Source: Syngnathus acus (Eukaryota; Chordata; Actinopteri; Syngnathiformes; Syngnathidae). From it: DNA of 64,000 bases. Below, in pieces: positions 1 to 12,993 of this stretch. Position 1 is the first letter of the stretch. Each line of letters opens with the position of its first letter. The DNA is taken from assembly GCF_901709675.1 (NCBI RefSeq), contig NC_051094.1, positions 620,001-684,000 on the forward strand. The letters run 5' to 3'. The notes under the pieces were generated by a model. That model saw only the letters and a program-made list of their open reading frames with translations. It had not been told where the DNA came from and did not search any database. The translations under genes and the position numbers were made by a program.

Positions 1-133
1 TCAATCAGCAGGGTGGTGGAAAAAAAAAAAAAAAAAAGTGGACATCTGGGCATAATGGCAGTAATTGCCTGGACTCGGGTTGTCTATGCATGTATGGAGC
101 CCAGCGGTCTGGACAAACTCCCAGCAAACACAC

Positions 134-176
134 TCATCCATCCATCCATCCATCCATCCATCCATCCATCCATCCA
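134..176. repeat. (ATCC)n microsatellite
   Basis: About ten uninterrupted copies of a tetranucleotide ATCC/CATC unit. It creates spurious open frames of repeated Ile-His-Pro-Ser on one strand and Met-Asp-Gly-Trp on the other. Confidence 0.97.
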
Positions 177-1945
177 GCACAAGGCAGACCTCTGATCCGT
201 CTACGAGCCAACAATCTAGCCCTTCTTCTGTCCAGACATACTTTGTGTCAAAACCTGTCCCACCGTGAATGAAGATAAAGGAGCAGGCCATCAGTCAGCA
301 CGGGGCTACCCGAAATACAAAGATGGCCGGATAATATCAACTCAAAGACCTTTCTCCTCCCCTGACGATTCCCTCCATCAAGCTCCTCCAGACAGAATAC
401 TCGAGAGCCCTACTGCTACACTTTTAGCTTCAAACTTCGATGTCAGGGATTAAGAAAAAGGCCTTCTGCATCTGACTGCAGCCGCAAATGGACACAACTG
501 GCAGAGACAAGAAGTCGCGAGAGTAGCCGTTAAAGTAAGCGGGCAGTTTCCTCTCATTAGAAGCCTGTGGTGACGTTTGGATTTAAAATGGCCGCCCCCC
601 TCACAAAGTGGAGCTGAGAAAATTAGGAAAGGATGGAGAAGGCGACAGCTGCTGCCTTGGCCTTTACGTCGTAAAGTCACGTGCGCTGTGGCGTGCAAGT
701 CTGGCTTTTGTCAACGCGATCGTTTCAAAGGCAGCTTGTCACAGCCAATGACGCTAATCGCAGAAGTTTATGCTATGCGTTTGTCTGGTGCTAGTTTAGC
801 ATTACAGCAGCTAGTAAAAGGTAAGATCATAAATGTCAAAAAGGTGGGATTTAGTGGACTTTTTTATGTTTAGCAATTTGAATGTAGCTTTTGATCAATC
901 AACTCCTCCATGACTTTGAAACAGACTCTCTCCTCTTCCACATTGTTTGGATGGGAAAGATTCACGCCAACATGGCCGCCACATTGATGCACTTTTTAGT
1001 ATTTGCCGTCCTTTGACCGCTGGAGTCGGTCAAATCAAGGTTCTGGATTGGTTAGGTAGTCCCTCAACAAAGCTAGATAACAAGAAGGGTAGTTTTTAAG
1101 CCAGCCAGGTGCAGCTTGTAGCGCAAATTAGCTTAGCGCCTAGCCTTAACCCAATAGTTAAGCCTAACTTATTCCATCGACTCAATTCAAAATATCCCAC
1201 ACGGACTTGAGTGTTTTGACAAGGTTTTTGTGTCGTCAAACATGACCTATTAAAAAGCTAAGACTCTAATTCAAGGATAAACACCAACTTGAAGTGCAGT
1301 TGACCACATTAAGCTTCATCACTTGACGCCTCTGTCAACGAATCTCATTCCAAAGAGGTGATGAAAACCTTGAGCGCTAACCGGCGCTCTCTTTTGTGTG
1401 GAGGTGTTATAATGAGCCACTTTGAAATCTTTCAAAACAAACGTTTCAGATTTGTTGTGCTCTTGTTCGAAAGTCTGCTGCCAGAATTTCATATCACTAT
1501 TTTTGTTTGCTTTTCACACCTACTCAAGTCGCGGCATCTCATTCATATTTCGATGGCATGTTGGGTGGTTGTGTTTTAGTTGCATCCATTCATACTTTCT
1601 GCTCCATTATGTCGCAAGTAAACGTGACATTTTCTGCCCTTTGTTTCTTCTTTATTATTAGAAGACGATCAGAAAGATCCTCATTTGTTATTGTCTCGAT
1701 AACTGGAAGCCCAGACGATTCAGCTCTTAAAAATAGAGCTACGCTTCCCGGCAACGGGAAAAGGTCAGTGTGATTAGCTCTTAAATGTCTGATATCAATC
1801 ACACCAAGACAATTAGCTCTTATCATTAAAGCATTTTCCAAGGGTTGGCTAAGCCTCTTCACTGAAGAAGCAAGACACCCGGGCTTGGCTTTGAACTCCA
1901 GATAAGTCTCAGCACAAACTGTGTTAGGGAAATGGGTTTGTGCCA

Positions 1946-1946
<1 letters not shown>

Positions 1947-2018
<72 letters not shown>

Positions 2019-2025
2019 TGTGTGC
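1947..2025. repeat. (TG)n microsatellite
   Basis: An almost perfect TG dinucleotide tract of about 75 bases, interrupted only near its right end. Similar shorter TG/CA tracts lie at 4796-4821, 8024-8043 and 14492-14518. Confidence 0.98.
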
Positions 2026-4789
2026 CCATTTGCCTTTCTGAAATCAAAGTCAAAGAAGAGGGGTAAAACCCTAAACTATACATGCAGATTTATATGATGA
2101 TACGTTCTAATCATATCACAGATTTTAATTGGCCCAAACTAAAGCTTTGGAGGAGTCATTAAAGACAGACGGGCGCAGGTAAGTGATTTAAAGCATCAAG
2201 ATGTCAAAGTTTTCTAATAAAAAAAAAAAAAGAATTCCATCAGTGGTCGGATTTCACCATCGGCTTCCCTCAAGTCTGATATACACATCATTGAGTTGCT
2301 CCGCTGCTTCCCCCACCCTTACCTGACAGGAGCAGCTGCACCTCATGACAGATAGGCCATGTCATCTCCAAAAATTCCACCAGCGCTGCCCTCCTCTACA
2401 TTTTTTTTCCTGTCAGCACTCGGAGTGATGTTCTAATTTTACTAAGGCCGAGAGCCCTGTGCGCACGCGCACGCACACACATGCATTAAGTCAATAATCT
2501 CTAATCACAAGTGAGAATAAGCAAACCAAAACCGATGAAGTCATGAAAACAAAATGATTCACCTGGCAAATGTGACATTTGATCTCACTTAAATGAGCAT
2601 CCGTAATCGCGTACGAGCTTGACGAGGTTTTGTTAAGGCGTCGAATGAGCAGCACAGCCTTCTGGGTAACGGTGTGGGGATGCGCTGAGGGGAAACCCGA
2701 GCCGTCTCGGCATTCCGGGCAAAATGCCGCAACAGCAGTAGTAGCTCCGTTGGCCGGCCGTACGGATGACAAAAGCAGGGAGAGACGGCGAGCGAGCGAG
2801 CGAGCACTGATGCGTAAAACATGAGCCTGAGAACGTTTGCTCAACTGAGTCAATTATAACTTGGACATGTAATCATACGTTGGGCTAAACGAGAGCTCGG
2901 TAAACCGCACGGACGCTAAAGTAGCTTGCTATTACGTCGCCCGTGTTAGTGTCAACTCCTATGAAATGCAGCTAGCCGGTTTTACACAGCACAAATGTCA
3001 ACGGAGGTTAAATGTTTGCCATGGTTTCGTGGCCTACAAATGGAATAGGTTGCACGTCTTGGGCAACCGATAAAGTTCTCGTTTTTCTTCTGGTTCTGCA
3101 TTGCATTATTTTACTACTCAACTGTGTTACAGTAAAAGGCCATCCTTGAATGAAACATTTTTTTCCTCCCTTGACACAAACAACTTACGTGAGCATTACA
3201 GCAAGTTGAGAAAAAAAATTGCAGTGACTGACGGCTTTGTTAGGATGCGTTAAACGCTAAGACAAACAACACAAGCATCGAGTCAGACTACTGTGCGGTG
3301 AGCAACGATGCGGCCGTGCTGTATAAATTCAGGCGAGTTGTTTTGCTTGAAACCATATGGGACTCATTTGCAAGGGAACGTCTGGCATCGATTCCAGGCA
3401 TGGTTTTGATGTTCCTGATAGGCACGGCTGCCATCAAAACTGCTCCGAGATAATTGTGGCCCTGTCGCCATAATGGTGAGGAAAATTCTGCACCTCTAGT
3501 CCAATCTGTTTTGTAAAAAAACAAAACAAGAATACAGCCAGTAACTGAATATTTGTGCCTGTAAAATTGCAGTTTTTCTGTGAAATGTTTAACAGGCAAT
3601 TGGCGTTTCAGTCCAGTTTAGATGAAAACGGACCTTTCCAGGGAGGACTTTAAGCACCGCAATGCTTACAAGTGCAACTGACTTTAAGAGTAAACCTATA
3701 AATGTTAATTCCCCCCACAAATAAATACCCAAAAAGCAAGGGCAAAAGTAATTACGATAGATGGCTGGTCGTTTGGGTAACCGTTCACATAATGCTGCTC
3801 CTTGACGACGGCAATCAATTCAGCGCTGTGATTCCAATCTGACAACACCGTTGGTTGGCTTTGCTCTCACCAAACACACGCGCTACAGTCAAACGCAGAT
3901 GCGTGATGCCAAAGCGACCTCATTTGCTAGCATTGACTCAGAACACTCCTTGCATTCTGTCGTTTTCGGGTAGTAATCGGGGAAACTCAACAGTCAACGT
4001 TACAGTGCAGTTTTTGGGTCCCCCCCCCCCAGCTGAAAGCGGAACCTCAGCCGGTCAGAGCTACCTTAAGTGCTTTCTTGGCAAACTGAGCGAAATCTTG
4101 TGCTTTTCGCTGGAAACCTGAGCCTGAATGCTGGGATTTGTTGAGCAAGCGGCAGTTTTTGCCCATTGCCGAGGAAAAGCGTCGCTTATTTGCAAGTTAG
4201 GGAAAAAAATAATACAGAAGATGAAATGAGATTAAAGGTTACATCATGTTTGTATTGTGGAGTGTATCAGACCAGAGCAGAGTGTGAGAGGGTCAAGGGT
4301 CTCCATCGGTTCAACAAGTCGTACTCTTTGAAATGTGAAGCAGGTCTGAAATCTTTCAAGCGCTAAGTTCAGTACACCAGCAGCAGCTGCGCACCCGCAG
4401 CAAGCTACCTCGATGAGACGGCCCGCCGCCTGCATCCGCCGCAGAATGAAGAGACAGCTTAGGTTTCATCTTCACATGGCAAGGAGACAACAGATACTGA
4501 CACTTAAAACACGCCGCAAACACTACTTGATCATTTCAATACTATATTGCTAGCTAGCTAGCTTTATGTGCTAACTAGCACAAAAGGTTCACCAAAAAAA
4601 GTTAGCTCAAAGTTTCATGATTCCAAAGAGTAGAACCTGGAACACATCACTTATCGTCGAGTTTGGGAAGAAATGTTTTGAAATTGTTGGGGTTTTTTTT
4701 GCATTTTGTTATATTGTTTTAAAGTGACTATAGTTGAAGTGAAAGGAGATCCCTTTTCATCTAATGGTGACAGCTGGTCAGAGAGCTAA

Positions 4790-4826
<37 letters not shown>

Positions 4827-6308
4827 AGAATGCAGCTGCAGCCAGGCGACATGATGGTGCCACCAGTCGAGGCCTTCGCAGTGCACAGCAACTTGATAGC
4901 CATTAGGAATGACCCACATAAGGTATATTCAAGAACAAAAATTCCACCGTCATGTTTTTACATGATTGGAAATGTCTTCTCTTTCATATCACGGCAAAAG
5001 TAGTCTTGACAAGCTGGTAACATTTCCAATCACGAGGATTTATGCCACATCAGCACAGTTCACGTGGCTCAAGGCGCCAGCTGATTATGAAGCAGCTCGA
5101 GGTTTGGAATTCAGATTTTAGTCCAAAGACAACAGGCTTGAAATGACTCATGCGCTTTGGCATCTGAACTAATGGAAACCTAATATTCGGAATGCTCCCC
5201 CCCCCCCCGCTCTGCAATTGTGGCTTTCAGTTTGTAACCTCTAAGTACATGGGCTAATGATGCCGGTAAATTAGCTTCACAACAATGTATGAAATGTGCA
5301 TGGGGACATTGTGAGAAGAAGGAGGAGGGGAAAATTGTAAACTGGGAGTCAACTGGTGAGTCAAATAGAGTCAGAGATCATTTATATTTCAAAGGTGGAA
5401 TGGCTAGCAAACCGTGATTGCACAAAATAGATACGCTAGAACTCGTTTTTGTATGCCCCGAGATTTGGGTTTCAATTTATTCTGAGAAATGTTGTCCTGG
5501 TTTTCATAGAACTGTTTGGTCGGAAAATAGTACGTACTAAATTCATCCACCTGGCATTGAGTGCTCCCACCCGTATGAAACATGGCTCGCTTGACGGTAG
5601 TGACGGTTTGACTGTCAATGTCATAGAAATGGTAGATTGGCCGTAAAAATAAACACTGATTGAATCTTTCCCCGAGTCCAATTTCAACAACTGAGCAGTT
5701 CTAGCAAGACCTCGCTGATCCTAATAATGGATCGTAAAAGTCCCAGTAAAGAGGACTTGGAGCCCATGAGGCCGAGGCCCCAGAAGCTCACTGGAATGTC
5801 ATCAGTCTTCTGCCAGAATCTCTGAGATTGCTCCTAGCTCTCTCTCATGTTTATCTCGCGTGACAGCTCTGGGAAAAATAAAAATAACCCAGACTCCGCC
5901 AAAAGCCAGGATGACATTATTCAGCAGCCAGATGACTGATCATGACGCCAAGCACCAACATCATTTGCTTCCCATTAATAATGTTGATTAAACTAACACT
6001 TCAATTGCAGAGAAATCAGAGACTTAGAGCAGTGCCTACAGATAAGAGTGACCCAAGTTTTGCAAAATGAGCCGACGATTTTTTGCTTTGACTTGCAAGT
6101 AAAACATTTAAGATAAGAGTTTTACTCGGTTGACATTGTGGAAACAAAACACAAAACAAAGACTACTATTGAGTAATTGCTTGTGTATTGAAAACCACCA
6201 CCACATGTGCCTTTAGTCCATTAGCTTACTGCTAACACATAATGGAAAACGCCATAGATGGGCTAACAACTAGCATCGATGTGTCAGTCATAAAACTTTT
6301 AGCACCAG

Positions 6309-6401
6309 ATATTTGAACACAAACGGCGCAGCAACAGATGTAGACAAACAATTTAACAATACTTCATTGGCATGAACATTATACTGCCACCTGGTGGCCA
6401 A
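6309..6401 (+). repeat. Dispersed repeat copy, partner at 36845-37030
   Basis: The order of short blocks (TATTTGAACA, then GCAGCA, then ACAATTTAACAATACT, then TATACTGCC followed by a CTGGTGGCCAA-like end) is shared with 36845-37030. The copy there carries about 110 extra bases in the middle. This is a dispersed transposon-derived family; its class is not determined. Confidence 0.6.
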
Positions 6402-7332
6402 GTCACACACATAACTCTCCTACACAAGAGCGTGTCCAAGCACCTATGATCTCCAACCCCGGGCACGAGTTCGGGCAGCTCTAATGCGGAGGCTGTTACC
6501 ATTTTATCACTCCAATTATAGTTAAAAATACGACGCCCGCATAGAGCCCGTTTAAACGGCCAAAGGGGGAGAGACGGAATAACGTGCACTTGGCATTGAG
6601 AAGTGAAAAAGGTCCATGAAGAGCCATCCCCCCCACCAGGAGATGTTTTATTAGCGCTGTTTAAAAGGCCGGCTTGTTAAACATCAAGCGTGGATCTGCT
6701 GCGGCCTCGGGATCCGCGCCACGGCTACGGTACGTGACTGGCTATTTTCACCCTCTTGATTGGACATGCTGGCGTGGAGACAGGCTTGTTTCAAGACACA
6801 ATAATCACTTTTAACTTGCGATCCAAGTCCGGAGTCCCACCTGCGAGGGGGAGTCAGGACTCGGGTGGTCCGGGCTTCTTTTGGTGTCTTCGCAATGTCA
6901 AAGCGGGGAAAAAAAACGGGCCGAGCGAGAGAGGTCAGATAAATAAGAAGCTTCGACACCTCAACGACTTACAGACCCAGCGTGGATTCATAGACGCATG
7001 GTGCCCCCCCCCCACTAACAAAAAGTCAGAGTTGGGCCTTTTATACGGATATCATTGCTCAGCCTTAAAACAGAAAATGAATTCCAGGCTGACAAGGAAG
7101 CGCAAAAGATGGTGACGGATATGGTCTAGTAAGCCTTTCGTGATGTTTTGAACAGTTCCAAATAATAATCAATGTTGACACAAAACCTTAAAGCTGCAAA
7201 AAATCAAGTGTCAGGAAAAGCCTACTAGAACATCTGAACTTTATCTGGGGTGCATTCGAGGCTGGCTCCCACTTAACACGACTTTGAATGCGATTGGCTA
7301 ATTCTGAACTCATTCAACACCCACTTAGAAAA

Positions 7333-7492
7333 GGGTGTGCACACTTGTGCAAGCACAATACTTCAGTTGATTTTTTTGAATTCACTTGAGCTGCTGAGTC
7401 ACATTAATAGTGCATTTAAAAAAAAAGCATCTAGTTTTTGTTTCAGTTTCTTTTAGAAATCGCATTTAAACAGGGATGTATCTACTTTTTTA
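7333..7492 (+). mobile_element. Degenerate DNA-transposon copy (MITE-like)
   Basis: It starts with GGGTGTGCACACTTGTGC and ends with a degenerate form of AACAGGGGTGTGTAGACTTTTT. Both are the terminal patterns of a short fish DNA element that also occurs at 30010-30278. The internal sequence is decayed and has no coding capacity. The match to known fish repeats is from memory of the pattern. Confidence 0.5.
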
Positions 7493-10400
7493 AAATCTAC
7501 TTGACATGATTACGATTGAAGTAGTTGGAACACACTGGTTGTTCCACCGTTCTACTCATAAATCCACCTGCAACGTCTAAATAGAGTTCCGTTGGAGGAA
7601 TGACAGAGATGCTGTTTGCAAACAGTGAGCACCCACCGAGCGAGCGAGGGGTGGTCCGCTCTGTTTATCTTGCTTTACCGTGTCTGTGTTAACTCCGCGC
7701 TGTCAGTGTGGGTGTTCTTCAATGACGCCTTGGACCAGAAGCTTCAGGGATGCATTGGCGAGGACACTCGTGTGACCTTGCGTTGGAAAACAGAGTTCAG
7801 CCGAGTGCCGAGGTGAATTGTGCATAAACAACAAATGTTCGATTTATGGACGTCCTGGTGTGTGGGGACAATTGTTACGTAAGGGCCACCAGGCAAAGCG
7901 CCGTTTGCACATCAGGGCCAGGTGGGCTCCTGCGAGAGAGAGAGAGAGAGCGCATTGTTTATTCTCATTTCGGGGACCTCCTTCGAGCGACGTCAGCTTC
8001 AGCCAGAGAGAGACAACCACCCCACACACACACACACACACACGAGTGTGACCCTTACTGTAAATATTTTCTCAGCTGGGCATTTGTCGGGCGGCCTTTT
8101 AAGAAGGTGCGAATTTGGACACCACTTAGACAGCTGCAATTGATGTCTAGAAAACATGACATGTTGACAAAGACAGCTATGGTGAATTCCTTAGCGTTGT
8201 ACTCACGTTAGCTTCGGCAAGACAGCGGGGGCTAAAATAGCGATGCAGCTAATGTAAGATATTTTTTCTTCCGCTTTTCACTGCTGAGTAACGTTTGATG
8301 TAGACCTACTTTAGTTTCGTCTATTTGATTCTGAATGTGAACGAATGGGTTTACAAATGCTCGTAGCGCTGCTAGCTAGCTAGCTCGTTTAGCATGTTGG
8401 CCTGGTACAACAATGCTATTCAGCATTTCCGCTTTTTTAGGTAACGTTTTTACCATGACTATCAACCGTGGACGATGCTGTATGGAAAGAACGAGAAATG
8501 AAACGATGGAAGCAAAGGTTGTTTTTAACATCATTCACTTACTCCAGTCTGACCTTCAAGACAAAGAGCGGACACATCGGGTTTCAAGATGAAGTTTGTT
8601 CAGGATGAATAATTATTTGCGATAGGAGGGAAAATGTGATGTTGCAAGATCGGAATGCCTCCGTTGTGTACTGCCAAAGCTGAGCTGGAAGCATTTAGCG
8701 AAGAACCTGTACTAGGAACCAGAAATAAATTGCAACACACATCTGGTCGGACGTCTGAGGCAAGAGAGGTTGAGATGATTGAAACTGGGCCACGGATCTC
8801 TGCCATTCGCAGCCTGAGAATGAGGCCTAATGTTCAACAAAAATCTTAAGTACAGGAAATAGGCCTGTTATCATAATACAGCCATGCGCCTTGCCTTGGC
8901 AGACAACCAACCGAAAATTGCTTCGTGTTTACTATTTTCGAGTCGGGCCAGCCAAACGTTTATGGATGGATAAATCGCAAATCCGCGGCAAAGAAACGGC
9001 CGTCGCCGAGGTGTTTATTTTTGTTTTCGTTGCCAAAATGTGTAGCAGATAGAACGAACAGGGAGTTTATTTACGCAGCTATCAACTTTGTTTGAGGCTT
9101 TAGATGATAATCCGAAAAGTTTCGCCCTCCAAGCTACTGGAGAGCGCTCATTAACGTTGGGAAGCTTCTTCTAGAGACAGAAACAAATTTCAACTTTCAT
9201 GCTCTTCACGTTTCAAATAAAAGAACAACTTTAATCGAATCCGTGACTTGACTGTTTTGTCATACTTTGGATGTTTAAATGGCGTAAGTTATACAGCACA
9301 ATTCCTCAGGGCAGCATTCTTTGGCTCAGTATGGCAATGAAACATTGCTTTGTGGTGTTTTTAGTCATAATTACAGACAAAAGTGACACCTACATATAAC
9401 ACGTTTGCGTTTAAAAAAAACAAAAAAAAAAAAACAAGACAAAGTGAGTATTGTCTTTGTAGTTACACATGCAGACTGTAAAGATCATTGCGGCAGCTTA
9501 TAATTAATGTCTCAGACCAACAAAAACCAGATGTAATTCTCTTCATGGAGGCCACCATGCAGCAGCGTGCATCCAGGTATTACTGCACAACTATTTGCTT
9601 TAGGCAGCGCTGCACTTTTTGATTTCCTTTAACGAGCGCCTCTGCATTCATGTTTCTCTCATACTTTGCCAGTAAAAATACGCTGATGCACTGATGCAAA
9701 GTGACTAAAAAACTACAGTCAAGGAATCATGTGGAATCTATCTATCTATCTAGCTATCTGAAGGCTTTGAGCCATGTTGTGGGCAGATTGCAGGTGGTTC
9801 AAACCAGTCCCCAAAATGTTTTATTCATCTTAGAGAAATGATAAATAATACATTTGGAGTCTGTGTTGGACAAAAGCAGGTTTGTTCCACCAAGGGAGTG
9901 AGTAAAACTCTTTTGATTGTAAGGCTAACCAATCCTTTCGAGGGAACCTAAAGTCAGGGGCTGGGCCCAAATCTACAGACTGCTTTTGGAGTTCATTTCC
10001 CCCCCCTCCTCCGAAAACCTTCTCCTCCCAATGAATTCCAGATGTTTTGCAGACGAAAGTGAATTTTAGGGGGAGGGTTGCTGGCAGTTGTTCTTTTTCT
10101 ATGGCGTGTATGTTTCATGTATGTATGCATGCATGCTTGAAAGAATGGCGGCTGTCCAGGATCGCATGGAAATACTCTTAAAGCCATTAGTGGTGGGCCG
10201 AAGCCCAACAGATGAAAAGCAAATATATATACAGTTCAAATGCTCGTGACAAAGACCAAGCGGACGGATTCCGAGACTGATGAAGTCCCAACTTGCACAT
10301 CTTAGGAAGCAAAAATTCAAATAGTAGGTCAGGTAAACATTCTGCGGAGGCGTTTCACATCCAGTCGCCGTGTGAGGTCCGCCTCGCTGACACAACCCGA

Positions 10401-11070
10401 GGATTTGGAGCCACGACTGCAGGAAATACACTGATCTCTATTTTTAATAAATATCAAATCCTCCTTGCTCGAGGGCCAGATGAAAAGAGGCCTCGTTCCT
10501 CTTGGCGGCCAATGAAGCGGCAGTCCCACCCTCCAGATACTCGCACGAGGGGAATCAAACGCAAAAATGCACGAGACGCAATTATTTCCTGACTGCCTCC
10601 CCAGTGTGGAAAGATGCTGAAAGATTTTGCAAATCGTCCTGCTCGTGTGAGCTAGCGTGCACTCGGTTTTCATTTTATGCTAATAAAAGACGCAATTAGC
10701 ATGAATTGACGCTCCCTCAAAATACAAAAAGAGCATCCTAAATACGGCTGACCTCTCGCCGCCCCAATTTTTGGTTCCTCAAGTGAGATCGCACGCTCAT
10801 TGTTTGCTTTGCTTCCTGCCAGCGGCACACGTCTGCTTCCTGCTAGCGGCGGCACACGTCTGCTACCGCGCACGACACTGGCAGCAGATGTGTGCCGGGT
10901 TGCAGAATAAATAAACTGGGCCAAGATGATGCTGTCCGCAGAAGCTAAATATTGACTTAACGACCTGTAATCAGATTCACTCACATGACAGAATGGAAAT
11001 AAACAGCAACACTGGCCCACGTCGACCCTCCCACCACAACACAGGAACACTTGCCGGGAGCTGGAAAGAG

Positions 11071-11072
<2 letters not shown>

Positions 11073-11107
<35 letters not shown>
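11073..11107 (+). repeat. 35-base poly-G tract
   Basis: An uninterrupted run of 35 G. Shorter G or C runs occur at 4021-4030, 15111-15121, 24902-24914, 39846-39859, 44581-44597 and 54429-54442. Runs of this length are also where assembly length errors are most likely. Confidence 0.9.
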
Positions 11108-11108
<1 letters not shown>

Positions 11109-12837
11109 GAAAAACGCCACTTGGGATTCTCAACTCAAGCAGAACTTGCCTAAAAGACACCAAAGGCTGCACTCACTCTCTATATTTTGCATGGCATCTT
11201 CCAACAACAGTAAGCTCTTAATAAAAACCTGTCGAAGCAATGTGAAGGTTTCTCTATTTTACACACACACACAAACAAAAAAACCAGTTTCAAAGACAAA
11301 CCATCCTCCACATCTGGTTTCAGGATACTGCGAGCACCGAAATGGCTTCTTTGGCTGCTCTTCCACAAAGACAAAACACATTAAACGTGCATTCTTTGGG
11401 GTTCTATAAATTAGTGCTCGAAAATACAGAAGGGGGGGGGGGAGAAGCCTTCATGTGGCTGGAATTTGGAGATTAAACAATGCTTGTAAATCAGGAGCAT
11501 CTGGGGGGCAATAAATCTGTCGTTCTATCTTTGGGTTCATCTGTCGCGAGGTCCATGTGAGCAGAATGTGAAGTACAGTGATTCACTAGATTGGAGCCAT
11601 GGATTCCTTTCTAAAGGTTAGATTTATTTTCTTTCTTTTTTTTTTTACGCGACATTTTGTTTTTTAACTCAAATTTGGAATTTTACCCACTGACATTTTA
11701 TGACACCGAGCGATTTTCTTTTTAGAATTTTGACTCAACACCGCTAGATTTATTATCCATATGGATTTTAGTGTTGAGGTCGCTGCAGAAAAATCACTCC
11801 AAGTAAATATGTTCAGGCTAAATCCATACAGGAAACGGACCGCACCAAAACTTGATTGGAACATGATGTTTTCGTTGACTTGCAAAAATCGGGTTGAGTA
11901 ACTCGCTAATATTTTGTGTCATTATGAAAAGGCAACTGCTTGAAATTGTAGTGACCTCATCCTTGTTTTTTGACGACAGCGTTTTAACACAACAGTCAAC
12001 TTTTGTACGCAATTCTCATGTCGGAAGATAATGACGATATGAAATTGCGCCGTCTCTCTATTGTTCGCTCGGAAACATGTTTGATTTTGTCAAAGCAGGA
12101 GAGCGTAATCGTCGGATGTTCTCACTTGAAAACGATTTTTTTTTTTTTTTTTTTTCCCCACCGCAGCCATCTGGACCATTAGTCCTCTCCCATCTGTGAA
12201 CATTTTTGGCCTCACTACATAGAAGACGAGATAGCAGTCGAGAGTCAATCACAAACTTGAATCATGTATTTGCCTTTGGAACGAAAAAGCAAACTAATAG
12301 GTCAAACGTCACGCGCGATCAAAACCGGGTGGCGATTCGAGCAAGTGGACACCTTCTGACCTTCGGCAAAAAACTTGAACAAAGCCTGACGAATGGCAGA
12401 AATAATTCGACTCGTATCAATAAAAGATTGTCAAAATAGCTTCAATGCTTTACACTTATAACATCTAAAACTTTTTTGCAGACTTATCCAAATGGAAAAG
12501 AATGACCAAAAGATGATTGAGTGAACATGGTAAGTCATGTTAAGCCTCTTCAGGTATGGAGTTATCGTCCCGGGCAACTCAAATGAATACGATAAAAAAA
12601 AACCTGTCTGTTAATTCAGAAGAGTGCGACAATTTCTCAAATAATGCCTTATGAAATATACCACAGCGAAGTCACGTGACTTTTCCTAGAAGAATCAACC
12701 GTTTATTTTACGACAGACCTTGATGCCATGAGCTCATTTCTCACTTAAGCTGCAAAAAGACCGATTAACACAAATGTGTCACATCATCTGCAGAGGTGGC
12801 AGCAAGAGGTCATAAATCTTCTGCGGCTCGCCGGGGG

Positions 12838-12993
<156 letters not shown>

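Noticed and set aside
1859-2083. His-Thr repeat frame
   Set aside because: Product of the TG/CA microsatellite.
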